Below are positions 1 to 6,458 of a DNA stretch of 16,915 nt, piece after piece (within the stretch, counting starts at the first letter, position 1; each line of letters begins with the position of its first letter). The notes below the pieces were generated by a model. The model was not told the origin of the DNA and made no database searches. It was given only the letters and a program-made list of their open reading frames with translations. A program made the translations under genes and the position numbers. This stretch comes from Halobacteriales archaeon QH_10_65_19. Lineage in GTDB: Archaea; Halobacteriota; Halobacteria; Halobacteriales; Haloarculaceae. Location of the stretch: NCBI GenBank assembly GCA_003022085.1, contig PXQK01000126.1, positions 1 through 16,915 of the forward strand, written 5' to 3'.

Positions 1-1
1 C

Positions 2-172
2 GCATATGAGTTGGCAGACATGAAAGGGGTCTTTATAAACCCTCTCCAGTTCCCCAATTTATTTGATTCGGAGTCCGAACGGTCAGCCCTGCCGTCACGG
101 GTTAGAGTGAGTTACGACCGGCGCACTGAGGCAGAAAAACGGGAAATACGCAGAGAGTTATTCGATATGTAG
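2..172 (+). CDS. 3' end of an unidentified reading frame (partial)
   Basis: A frame is open from the left edge of the window to a TAG at 170-172, giving 56 residues; the true start lies outside unless the internal ATG at 20-22 is used (50 residues). The C-terminus is charged (ends RTEAEKREIRRELFDM), which looks protein-like, and the codons are clearly less GC-rich than in the rest of the window. I do not recognise the family. A frame this long could be open by chance (roughly one in fifteen), so this is tentative. It stops 5 nt before a truncated tRNA-like fragment on the other strand, so it could be the last gene of an integrated element; that is inference only. Confidence 0.4.
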   Translation, partial: AYELADMKGVFINPLQFPNLFDSESERSALPSRVRVSYDRRTEAEKREIRRELFDM

Positions 173-177
173 TAGAC

Positions 178-232
178 TGGACTCGGGCTTGGACTGTGGC
201 AGGGTCCCGTGATACCACTACACTACAACCGC
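178..232 (-). pseudogene. truncated tRNA-Gly(GCC)-like fragment
   Basis: Read on the minus strand, this gives a 7-nt acceptor 5' strand (GCGGTTG), T8-A9, a D-arm with the loop AGTGGTA, and an anticodon stem GGACC/AGTCC around the 7-nt loop CTGCCAC. U33 precedes anticodon GCC (positions 200-198), and a purine follows at 37. This matches archaeal tRNA-Gly(GCC) in layout and much of its sequence. The anticodon stem has four pairs and one C-A mismatch. Resemblance ends in the T-loop: the 3' half of the T-stem, the acceptor 3' strand and CCA are absent. It is therefore a tRNA remnant, not a working gene. An AT-rich box (281-290) lies about 50 nt upstream and may be its old promoter. Truncated tRNA genes often mark integration or deletion sites. 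Confidence 0.6.
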
Positions 233-359
233 CTTACAGCGGCAGCATCTTCCTGAACCGGCCCATTCTGAGGGCTACAGTTAAATAAAACTACACTGCT
301 GACTTAAAAGCCCTGTTCGATTGCCTCGACAGGTTAAGAGAAAGTTGAAAAGTGACTGT

Positions 360-449
360 TTACCGGTTCGACCGCACGTCTTCTTGCGGTTGTTCCGGTA
401 ACGACTCACAATAATCACTATGACTCCATAGCGGTACAGAGTCACGCAC
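360..449 (-). CDS. possible micro-ORF beginning (M)RDSVP
   Basis: A GTG-initiated frame of 29 codons starts with (M)RDSVPLWSHSDYC and ends in TAA at 360-362. The only reason to list it is that its first six codons lie inside a repeated motif. The second copy of that motif (14475-14501) also starts a small frame with MRDSVP. No clear TATA box or ribosome binding site is visible. The shared peptide may simply be a by-product of a conserved DNA or RNA element. Confidence 0.18.
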   Translation of the reverse strand: MRDSVPLWSHSDYCESLPEQPQEDVRSNR

Positions 450-457
450 GACGGTAA
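431..457 (-). repeat. dispersed motif, copy 1
   Basis: This 27-nt sequence on the minus strand matches copy 2 (14475-14501) at 24 of 27 positions. The last 18 nt, from TGCGTGACT to the end, are identical. Its first 16 nt match copy 3 (15593-15608) at 14 of 16. All three copies lie in or at the edge of non-coding DNA. Confidence 0.6.
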
Positions 458-508
458 CAGTACCGAACTTCACGAGGCGGAGGAGTTGACGCTCTTTCGG
501 GCAGGCGA

Positions 509-976
509 CTAGGCGTCGCCGGTCCCGGCAGCAACCTCGCAGATCGCGGTCCACCGACCCTGTTTCTCGAGGTACTGTTGCAGTTCGGTCGCGTACTCCT
601 GTGTGAGGGCTGTCGCAGCCTGCGTCCGTTCGGCGTCGACGCCGCCGCCCGAGGAGTCGCCGTCCATGCCGGGGATGAGGTCCCCGAGGGCATCGAGGAA
701 GCCTCCGTCCGAGGAGTCACGGCCGCCGCCTGCCTGTGTGGCACCCATCCCCTGGTCGACCTTGTCGAGTTCGGGCAACACCTGATCGAGTTTCTCGGTG
801 TTGGCGACGAGCGTGGCCCGGTCGGGATCGTCCGGGTTCTCGATCTCGAACTCGACGGCGGTCATGATGAGTCCCCACTGCTGGTTGCTGAACTGCGAGT
901 TCAGCACCCGGTCGTTGAACTGCTGATCAACCTGCATGCGCGCGCCGGCGAGCCTGTCTGTCCACTGCTTGTCCAT
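509..976 (-). CDS. DUF5799-type haloarchaeal protein
   Basis: This 155-residue acidic protein starts MDKQWTDRLAGARMQVDQQF and has no signal peptide or membrane segment. The N-terminal half (about residues 1-75) is the conserved part, with motifs FNDRV, FSNQQWGLIMTA and ENPDDPDRA. A Gly/Ser/Asp-rich linker follows (about 82-115), then a C-terminal helix (TALTQEYATELQQYLEKQGRW). From memory it resembles the haloarchaeal family DUF5799, whose function is unknown. The ATG at 976 is preferred over upstream in-frame starts because the family begins there and an AT-rich box (GATAGGC on the minus strand, about 1000-1006) sits some 25 nt upstream. It is divergent from the MFS transporter gene. Confidence 0.75.
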   Translation of the reverse strand: MDKQWTDRLAGARMQVDQQFNDRVLNSQFSNQQWGLIMTAVEFEIENPDDPDRATLVANTEKLDQVLPELDKVDQGMGATQAGGGRDSSDGGFLDALGDLIPGMDGDSSGGGVDAERTQAATALTQEYATELQQYLEKQGRWTAICEVAAGTGDA

Positions 977-1155
977 GCGTTCCTCTACGGGAGGGGGGCC
1001 TATCAGCGTTTCCGGTCCTGTCGAGGTCGCTTCCGGCCGAACGCGTGGTCGCAGGGCGCAGCAGGCCGCCCCGGGTCGCTCCGGGCGGCGGGCCGTCGAC
1101 GGTAGCGGCCACAGGTTCCGCAACCCTTACACGAGGACGCGGGCAATCCCGGGGC

Positions 1156-2448
1156 GTGACACTACTCGGGGATCCCACGAAGCGGCGGTGGCTCGCCTGG
1201 GGCGCGCTGGCGCTGGTGTTCCTGCTCGTCAACGTCCACCGGCTGTCGACGGCCGTTCTCTCCGAGCAGTTGACCGGGGATTTTGGGATTACTGCCGCGC
1301 AACTGGGGACGCTCCACGCTTCGTTTTTCATCATCTATGCACTCGCTCAAATCCCAACCGGCGTGCTCGCCGATCGGTACGGGCCGCGGTACGTCGGCAG
1401 CTGCGGGGCGTTCGTCCTCAGCCTCGGCGCGCTCGGCTTCGTCGCCAGCGGCGGCTACCTCGCTGCGTTCCTCTCGCGGGCGCTCATCGGCCTCGGTAGT
1501 AGCGTCATCTTCGTTACCATCCTCCGCTTTTGTGCCAACTGGTACCGGACCGACGAGTTCGGAACGATGACCGGCCTGACTGCGGGCATCGCAGGCCTGG
1601 GCGCGATCCTCGCGACGACGCCGCTGGCGGTGGCGATCGACCGCATCGGCTGGCAGCCCACGATCACGCTGCTCGGCGCCGTCGGGTTCGTCGCCGGCAC
1701 CCTGGTGTTCCTGCTCGCGCGGCAGTCGCCGGCTGACGCCGGCCTCGAACCGATCGAGAACGTCCCCGACCAGCCCTCCGTGACGCTCCGCGAGACGGCG
1801 GGTTACCTCCGGCAACTGCTCGGCGACGTCGACCAGTGGCTGCTGTCGATCGTCTTCTTCGCCTCGAACGGTACTATCCTGACCGTGATCGGGCTCTGGG
1901 GCGTCCCGTACCTGGTGGTGGTCTACGACCTCAGCGTCACGACGGCCTCGACGTACACGCTGCTGGGGTCGATCGGTATCTTCGTCGGCGGTCCCACCGT
2001 CGGATGGGCCTCCGATCGCCTCGGCCGGCGGCTCTTGCCGATGATCGCCGGTCTCGGCGCGTTCCTCCTCGCCCTCGTGGTCGTCCCAGTTCTCGGGCGG
2101 CCGCCGCTACCCGTCGTCGCGGTGGCGTATTTCGTTATCGGCTCCGCAATCGGCTTCGTCATGCTCTCGCTGTCGGTCGTCAAGGAGAAGTATCCGCCCG
2201 AAGCCAGCGGCGTCGCGACCGCCACGGTCAACGGCTGGGGCTTTCTGGGTGCAACAGTGTTGCCGACGGCGATGGGGGTGGCCCTTGACCGTCACCGGAC
2301 CGGCGATACCGTTGCCGGAACGGTCGTCTACACCGAGTTCGGCTACAGGATCGCGTTCGCGATCACAGCGGCAGCCGTCGGTGTCGCCTTTCTCAGCGCG
2401 GTGGCACTGTACGTTCGAAAACGCCGCGTCGACGTCGCGCAGCCGTGA
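1156..2448 (+). CDS. MFS transporter
   Basis: This 430-residue integral membrane protein of the major facilitator superfamily has about 12 hydrophobic segments in two halves of six. The MFS motif A loop between TM2 and TM3 is visible as GVLADRYGPRYV (residues 69-80), and its repeat in the second half as GWASDRLGRRLLP (283-295). A soluble linker (about 190-228) joins the halves. The first half resembles anion/nitrate-type MFS proteins, but the substrate cannot be told. I chose the GTG at 1156 because the protein then begins just before TM1, a TATA-like CCTTACA lies about 25 nt upstream (leaderless start), and longer in-frame starts would add a low-complexity Arg/Pro-rich stretch. It is convergent with the PLP-fold gene downstream. 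Confidence 0.85.
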   Translation: MTLLGDPTKRRWLAWGALALVFLLVNVHRLSTAVLSEQLTGDFGITAAQLGTLHASFFIIYALAQIPTGVLADRYGPRYVGSCGAFVLSLGALGFVASGGYLAAFLSRALIGLGSSVIFVTILRFCANWYRTDEFGTMTGLTAGIAGLGAILATTPLAVAIDRIGWQPTITLLGAVGFVAGTLVFLLARQSPADAGLEPIENVPDQPSVTLRETAGYLRQLLGDVDQWLLSIVFFASNGTILTVIGLWGVPYLVVVYDLSVTTASTYTLLGSIGIFVGGPTVGWASDRLGRRLLPMIAGLGAFLLALVVVPVLGRPPLPVVAVAYFVIGSAIGFVMLSLSVVKEKYPPEASGVATATVNGWGFLGATVLPTAMGVALDRHRTGDTVAGTVVYTEFGYRIAFAITAAAVGVAFLSAVALYVRKRRVDVAQP

Positions 2449-2606
2449 CCGTCAGTCACGCCGCACACGCTAGCTGGCGGTCCGATAGACGGTTTCGTAC
2501 CTGACTGCTCTGATCCGTTATCCTCCGGTGGACTAATTCGGCGGGACGATAGCACGAGACGGCCGCACGTGGGCGGCACTGCCGAACACAGTCACAGCAG
2601 TCCGTA

Positions 2607-3794
2607 TCAGATTCCCTGTTTCATCAGGTGGCTCCGGAGAATGTCCGCCTCGCGGTTCGCGGTGGCCGGATCGACCAGCACCACCGTCTCGTCCCCGGAG
2701 AAGGCGCCGTCGGCGGCGAGCGAGCGCGCGCCGCTGACGCCGGCCCCACCGGTTGCACTCATCGGTATCCCGACGCCCGCGAGGTCGACAGCGCCCTGGA
2801 GGATCTCCCCGTCGGGCGTCGCGACAGCGCCGCCGTCGGTCGCCGCGAGCGCGTCGATGACGGCCGATCCGCCGGCCGGATCGGGGATCTCGAGTGGTCC
2901 ACAGATCGCGTCGGGGTGTTCGGTCGGTTCAACCCCATCTTCCCCCCCGTTCCAGGACGTGGCGATGGGTGCACAGCCGGCGGCCTGCGCAGCGTACAGC
3001 CGCGGCCGGTCGCCGATCCGCCCCGTCGCGGCAAGTTCGCGGAATCCGCGGTCGATCCCGACCAGTGAGAGGCCGTGGCTTGTCGGGATCACGACGGCGT
3101 CGGGCGCACCGTCCAGCGTCGCGACTAGTTCGTAGGCTACGGTCTTGATTCCCTCGTGGCGGTACGGTTCCCCGAACGGAGTCAGCGAGTGCCAGGATTC
3201 GTCCCCCGTGGCGTCTACGAACGCGGAGCGGGCGTCGGGGTATCGTCCGCCCACCACGTTCATCTCGCCGCCGTGGACGTTGATCATCGCCTTGTTCTCG
3301 AAGGTGGTCCGGGAGGGGACGAAGCTGTGGGCGTCGAGTCCCGCCCGCCCGGCGTAGGCGGCCGCGGCCTGTCCGCCGTTACCGGCCGTCGGGAGCGCGA
3401 CAGCCTCGGCACTGTGCTCGCGGGCGGCTCCGACCGCAACTGCCATCCCACGGTCCGCGATACCGCCCGTCCCGTTGCAGCCCTCGTCCTTAACGAGAAG
3501 GCGGCCGACGCCGAGTTCGTCAGCGAGCATCGGACACCGGCTCAGCGGTGTCGACCCCTCCGCGACCGTGATCAGGTGATCAGCAGGCAGTGGTAACGCG
3601 GGTGCGAAGCGGTCGATTCCCCCTGACGCGTTGTCGGCCGGCTCGAATATCTGCCCGTGGGCGCGTGTCAGGTCGTCGTAGGTCGGTTCCAGCGCGCCGT
3701 CGCAGTCGGGACAGCGGCCTGCCGCATCGTCAGGGTCGAACTGTCCATCACACGCCATACACCGGAGTCCCGCGAGGGCGTCGGTCGTCTCCAT
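2607..3794 (-). CDS. threonine-synthase-like PLP fold-type II protein lacking the Schiff-base lysine
   Basis: This 395-residue protein has an N-terminal zinc ribbon (C12-x2-C15, C28-x2-C31) followed by a tryptophan-synthase-beta/threonine-synthase fold. Conserved landmarks are VAEGSTPL (78-84), LLVKDEG (99-105), AGNGGQAAAAYAGRAG (137-152) and a degenerate phosphate-loop region VIPTSHGLSLVGIDRGF (235-251). Threonine synthases read TGSFKDRG at the PLP-lysine site; here residues 109-116 are TGGIADRG, so the lysine is Ala113. The DNA there (around 3450-3470) is clear and the frame is intact over full length, so it is not an obvious pseudogene. It may be a pseudoenzyme or use different chemistry; calling it a threonine synthase would be unsafe. 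An AT-rich box (3816-3825) about 26 nt before the ATG supports the start. Confidence 0.75.
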   Translation of the reverse strand: METTDALAGLRCMACDGQFDPDDAAGRCPDCDGALEPTYDDLTRAHGQIFEPADNASGGIDRFAPALPLPADHLITVAEGSTPLSRCPMLADELGVGRLLVKDEGCNGTGGIADRGMAVAVGAAREHSAEAVALPTAGNGGQAAAAYAGRAGLDAHSFVPSRTTFENKAMINVHGGEMNVVGGRYPDARSAFVDATGDESWHSLTPFGEPYRHEGIKTVAYELVATLDGAPDAVVIPTSHGLSLVGIDRGFRELAATGRIGDRPRLYAAQAAGCAPIATSWNGGEDGVEPTEHPDAICGPLEIPDPAGGSAVIDALAATDGGAVATPDGEILQGAVDLAGVGIPMSATGGAGVSGARSLAADGAFSGDETVVLVDPATANREADILRSHLMKQGI

Positions 3795-3852
3795 GGCCGT
3801 GACTCGGTGTTGCCGCGACTAATCGCTGTCTGTTCGGACGGGAAGCGAGCGC

Positions 3853-4974
3853 TCACTCCTCGCCGAGCAACTGGTTGACGATACGTTCGGGGTCGAACCG
3901 TTCGATGTCGTCGTACCCCTGGCCGGTGCCCAGAAAGAGGATTGGTTTGCCGGTGACGTGCGCGATGGAGATGGCAGCACCACCCTGGGAGTCGGCGTCG
4001 ACCTTCGTGAGCACCGTCCCGTCGATCTCGGAGGCGTCGTCGAACTCGCTGGCGCGGTTGACAGCGTCCTGGCCGGCGACGGCCTCGTCGACGAACAGCG
4101 TCATGTCGGGCTCGATCACGCGGTCGATCTTCGCGAGCTGGTCCATCAGGCCGTCGCTCGTGTGCAGGCGACCGGCCGTGTCACCGAGCACTACGTCGAC
4201 GTCGTTCGCGTCGGCGTACTCCACGGCGTCGTAGATCACCGCCGCCGGATCCGACCCCTTCTGGTGGGAGATAACCTTCTTGCCGAGGGTGTCGGCGTGC
4301 TCCTGGAGCTGTTCGTTCGCCCCGGCCCGGTCCGTATCCCCGTTCGCGAGCACCGTCGAGAGGCCGCCCTCCTCGAGGTACTGTGCCAGCTTCGCGATTG
4401 TCGTCGTCTTGCCGACGCCGTTGACGCCGGTGAAGATGATGACGACCGGCTTTTCGGCCTCCATCACGCGCTGGTCGAAGTCGAACTGCCCGACGCTGAT
4501 CACGTCGTACAGCGCCTCCCGCAACGCGTCGTGGATAATGTTGCCCGTGCTCTCTAGGCGCCGCCGGGTTTCGCCGACGAGGTTCTCCTCGACGCCGTCG
4601 AGGATCTCCCGGGTGACCTCCAGTTCGACGTCGCTGCCCAGCAGCGCAAACTCGAGTTCCTCCAGGTGGGCCTCCAGGTCGTCCTCGTCGATGACGGTCT
4701 GCCCGGTCGCGAACAGCTTCGCTCGCTCTGCGAGTCCACGTTCCTCGTTGTCCGTCTCCTCGTCGATGTCCGTGGACTCGCCACCGCCCTCTTCGAGCGT
4801 ATCACCGTCCGAGTGCGCGTCGTCAACTGCCTGGGCTTCAGCGGTCTCGGCCGGCGCATCCTCGACGGCTTCAGCGGTCTCAGCCGGCGCATCCTCGTCG
4901 ATGGCTGCCTCGTCGACGTCCGCTTCAGCTTCGTCGGTGAATCTGTTGAGTTTCTCTTTCAGTCCGTCGAACAT
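3853..4974 (-). CDS. ftsY: signal recognition particle receptor FtsY
   Basis: This 373-residue SRP receptor GTPase docks SRP-ribosome complexes at the membrane for co-translational insertion. An acidic A domain (about 1-80) contains a direct repeat of EDAPAETAEA (27-36 and 38-47). The four-helix N domain (about 81-160) follows, then the G domain with P-loop GVNGVGKTTT (183-192), GDTDRAGANEQL (212-223), DTAGR (265-269), TKVD (323-326) and the FtsY hallmark GTGQGYDDIERFDP (349-362). The second motif usually reads DTFRA or DTYRA; here residue 215 is Asp. The gene is last in a minus-strand cluster: its ATG is 6 nt after the prefoldin stop. This gene order is widespread in archaea and suggests co-transcription from upstream of rpl18a. 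Confidence 0.96.
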   Translation of the reverse strand: MFDGLKEKLNRFTDEAEADVDEAAIDEDAPAETAEAVEDAPAETAEAQAVDDAHSDGDTLEEGGGESTDIDEETDNEERGLAERAKLFATGQTVIDEDDLEAHLEELEFALLGSDVELEVTREILDGVEENLVGETRRRLESTGNIIHDALREALYDVISVGQFDFDQRVMEAEKPVVIIFTGVNGVGKTTTIAKLAQYLEEGGLSTVLANGDTDRAGANEQLQEHADTLGKKVISHQKGSDPAAVIYDAVEYADANDVDVVLGDTAGRLHTSDGLMDQLAKIDRVIEPDMTLFVDEAVAGQDAVNRASEFDDASEIDGTVLTKVDADSQGGAAISIAHVTGKPILFLGTGQGYDDIERFDPERIVNQLLGEE

Positions 4975-4980
4975 GCAGCG

Positions 4981-5445
4981 CTACTCGTCTTGCTGTCGTT
5001 GTTGCTGTTGCTGGAGCTGCTGCATCTGCTGGGCCTGGAGTTCCTCGGCGCGGCTCTGGAGCTTGTCGGTCTCGGTCTCGATCTCGGCGATCTCGGAGCG
5101 GAGTTCCTCGATGCGGTCGTCGAGCGTCTCCTGCTTGGATTCGAGGGAGCTGACCGCGCCCTCCTGGTCGCGCTCGGCGGAGTAGTCGGCGCCGAGGTCG
5201 ACGATCACCTCGTCGATGTCGGCGACCTTCGCGCGGACGTACGCGCCACCGCCCAGCGGGACCTGGACGGTCGCGCCGCTCTCGAGGTTCTCGACGGCCT
5301 CGATCGCGTCGTCGATGTCGAGCTTCTGTCCCTGGAGTTCCTCGATCTCGGCCTCGAGGGCTGCCTGGTGCTGTTCGAGCTCCTCGATCTGCTGGACGAT
5401 CTCCTGTGCCTGTGGGTTGCCGCCGCCGCCATCGCCGAGGCTCAT
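4981..5445 (-). CDS. pfdA: prefoldin subunit alpha
   Basis: This 154-residue subunit belongs to the hexameric archaeal chaperone that captures unfolded proteins and hands them to the thermosome. Two long coiled coils (about 12-50 and 95-150) flank a central beta-hairpin region with VQVPLGGGAYVRAKV (60-74) and DEVIVDLGADYSAER (77-91), the typical alpha-class pattern. The Gly-rich start MSLGDGGGGN and the Gln-rich tail (QQMQQLQQQQQRQQ) are low complexity; the tail extends the second coiled coil. The ATG at 5445 overlaps the stop of rpl18a by four bases (ATGA), indicating translational coupling, and fixes the start. Confidence 0.95.
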   Translation of the reverse strand: MSLGDGGGGNPQAQEIVQQIEELEQHQAALEAEIEELQGQKLDIDDAIEAVENLESGATVQVPLGGGAYVRAKVADIDEVIVDLGADYSAERDQEGAVSSLESKQETLDDRIEELRSEIAEIETETDKLQSRAEELQAQQMQQLQQQQQRQQDE

Positions 5446-5615
5446 GCCGACACCTCCTCGATCTCGACCTGCGCACGCTGGAGGCCGTGTTTGGAGCCGA
5501 ACTCGGAGTAGACGTACTCGGCCGCGACGTCGTCGTTCTCCGCCTCGACCGTCTTCTCGAAGGTCTGCCAGCCGTCCCTGGCTTTCCACGTCCCGGTCAC
5601 CGTGTACTGATTCAT
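5442..5615 (-). CDS. rpl18a: 50S ribosomal protein L18Ae (LX/L20a)
   Basis: This 57-residue protein begins MNQYTVTGTWKARDGWQTF and matches the short archaeal L18Ae (LX) protein of the large ribosomal subunit. The length is normal for haloarchaea. It is the first gene of the minus-strand cluster rpl18a-pfdA-ftsY and diverges from rpl7ae. A weak AT-rich box (5641-5649) lies about 30 nt upstream of the ATG. Its stop overlaps the prefoldin start. Confidence 0.93.
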   Translation of the reverse strand: MNQYTVTGTWKARDGWQTFEKTVEAENDDVAAEYVYSEFGSKHGLQRAQVEIEEVSA

Positions 5616-5709
5616 GCTAACTGATGGGGTACCGAGCCGGAAGAATCTTCCTACTTGACGACCGGCAGCGACTTCGTCAGGACGTCCCACGCGACAGCAG
5701 CTTCGAAAG

Positions 5710-5856
5710 CGCTTTACGGGAAGATGGGCCACGTTGATGTACAGCCTGTGCGGGGTTGATGACGCTTCCAGCCACTATAGGACTCGACGGTCGTCGTCGC
5801 TTTCGCCGACCCACGGCGGGGGAGTGCGAGCCCGCGCACAGGAGGTGACCACAACC
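5710..5856 (+). promoter_or_regulatory. rpl7ae promoter region and structured leader with Shine-Dalgarno
   Basis: A TATA-like box GCTTTAC (5710-5716) could start a transcript near 5740 with a leader of about 115 nt; a second candidate box ACTATAGG (about 5774-5781) would give a leader near 55 nt. A strong Shine-Dalgarno GGAGGTGA (5841-5848) lies 8 nt before the ATG. CCTGTGC (5745-5751) is perfectly complementary to GCACAGG (5836-5842), with GGG/CCC just inside. The long leader could therefore fold into a stem that covers the first bases of the Shine-Dalgarno. A TGATGA (5757-5762), resembling a box C half of a kink-turn, follows the 5' arm. L7Ae proteins bind kink-turns and can repress their own mRNA in archaea. 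A full kink-turn could not be drawn here. Confidence 0.4.
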
Positions 5857-6219
5857 ATGCCAGTGTACGTTAACTTCGACGTCCCTGCTGATCTGGAGGA
5901 CGACGCGCTCGACGCCCTCGAGGTAGCGCGGGACACAGGAACGGTAAAGAAAGGTACCAACGAGACGACGAAAGCTGCCGAACGAGGGAACGCGGACCTC
6001 GTCTACATCGCAGAGGACGTCCAGCCCGAGGAGGTCGTGATGCATCTGCCCGAACTCTCCGACGAGAAGGGTGTTCCCTTCGTGTTCGTCGGCGCGCAGG
6101 ACGATATCGGCCACGCGGCTGGGCTAGAGGTCGGCAGCGCCGCCGCGGCGATCACCGATGCCGGCGACGCCGGCGGCGACGTCGAGGACATCACGGACAA
6201 GCTCGAGGAGCTCCGCTGA
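5857..6219 (+). CDS. rpl7ae: 50S ribosomal protein L7Ae
   Basis: This 120-residue kink-turn-binding protein is part of the large ribosomal subunit, box C/D and H/ACA RNPs and RNase P in archaea. The RNA-binding signature [12 protein letters not shown] (33-44), with the NExxK core at 35-39, and [11 protein letters not shown] (51-61) are typical, as is the loop KGVPFVFV (71-78). The ATG at 5857 is chosen over an upstream in-frame ATG because it matches the family N-terminus and has a near-perfect Shine-Dalgarno 8 nt away. It is the first gene of rpl7ae-rps28e-rpl24e-ndk, an order conserved in many archaea. Confidence 0.97.
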   Translation: MPVYVNFDVPADLEDDALDALEVARDTGTVKKGTNETTKAAERGNADLVYIAEDVQPEEVVMHLPELSDEKGVPFVFVGAQDDIGHAAGLEVGSAAAAITDAGDAGGDVEDITDKLEELR

Positions 6220-6230
6220 GGTGACCACGG

Positions 6231-6458
6231 ATGAGTGCAGAGGAATCCGAAGACGGCGGCTCCACGCCCGCTGAGGTCATCGAACTCGTGGGCCGGACAG
6301 GGATGCACGGCGAGGCCATGCAGGTCAAGTGCCGCATCCGGAAAGGGTCGAACAAGGGCCGGATCATCACCCGGAACGTGCTCGGCCCGGTCCGCGAGGG
6401 CGACGTCCTCCAGCTCCGCGAGACAGCACGGGAAGCAGACACCATCGGAGGACAGTAA
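6231..6458 (+). CDS. rps28e: 30S ribosomal protein S28e
   Basis: This 75-residue small-subunit protein has the OB-fold core [20 protein letters not shown] (16-35) and the highly conserved C-terminal [21 protein letters not shown] (48-68). A Shine-Dalgarno GAGGTGA (6218-6224) overlaps the rpl7ae stop and lies 6 nt before the ATG, so the two genes share a transcript. Its stop overlaps the next start by one base (TAATG). Confidence 0.97.
   Translation: MSAEESEDGGSTPAEVIELVGRTGMHGEAMQVKCRIRKGSNKGRIITRNVLGPVREGDVLQLRETAREADTIGGQ

Larger units (their letters stand above)
233..508. other. gene-poor stretch between tRNA fragment and DUF5799 gene
   Basis: No convincing gene of normal size is present on either strand. 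The stretch holds an AT-rich box at 281-290, a purine-rich run around 340-357, and one copy of the ATACGGTCRTGCGTGA motif (431-457, minus strand) with a 29-codon frame behind it. Its base composition is visibly lower in GC than the rest of the window. Confidence 0.5.

Noticed and set aside
178..392. Possible permuted tRNA: CAACCGC on the minus strand (386-392) would complement the fragment's acceptor GCGGTTG.
   Set aside because: The sequence before it lacks the matching T-stem half (CTCGG) and T-loop; a 7-base match is expected by chance.
1045..1155. Longer start for the MFS transporter.
   Set aside because: The extra 37 residues are Arg/Pro/Gly-rich shadow sequence, and the TATA-like box falls inside them.
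2444..2460. Small perfect hairpin CGTGAC-CGTCA-GTCACG over the MFS stop codon as a terminator.
   Set aside because: A six-base stem in GC-rich DNA is common by chance, and archaeal termination relies on T-runs, which are absent here.
4280..5185. Long Ser-rich plus-strand frame opposite ftsY and prefoldin.
   Set aside because: It is the GC-rich mirror of well-supported genes on the other strand, with low-complexity Ser/Arg content and no start signals.
5757..5762. A complete box C/D guide RNA in the rpl7ae leader.
   Set aside because: TGATGA is present but no CTGA box D partner or C'/D' pair is found in the leader, and a full kink-turn could not be drawn.
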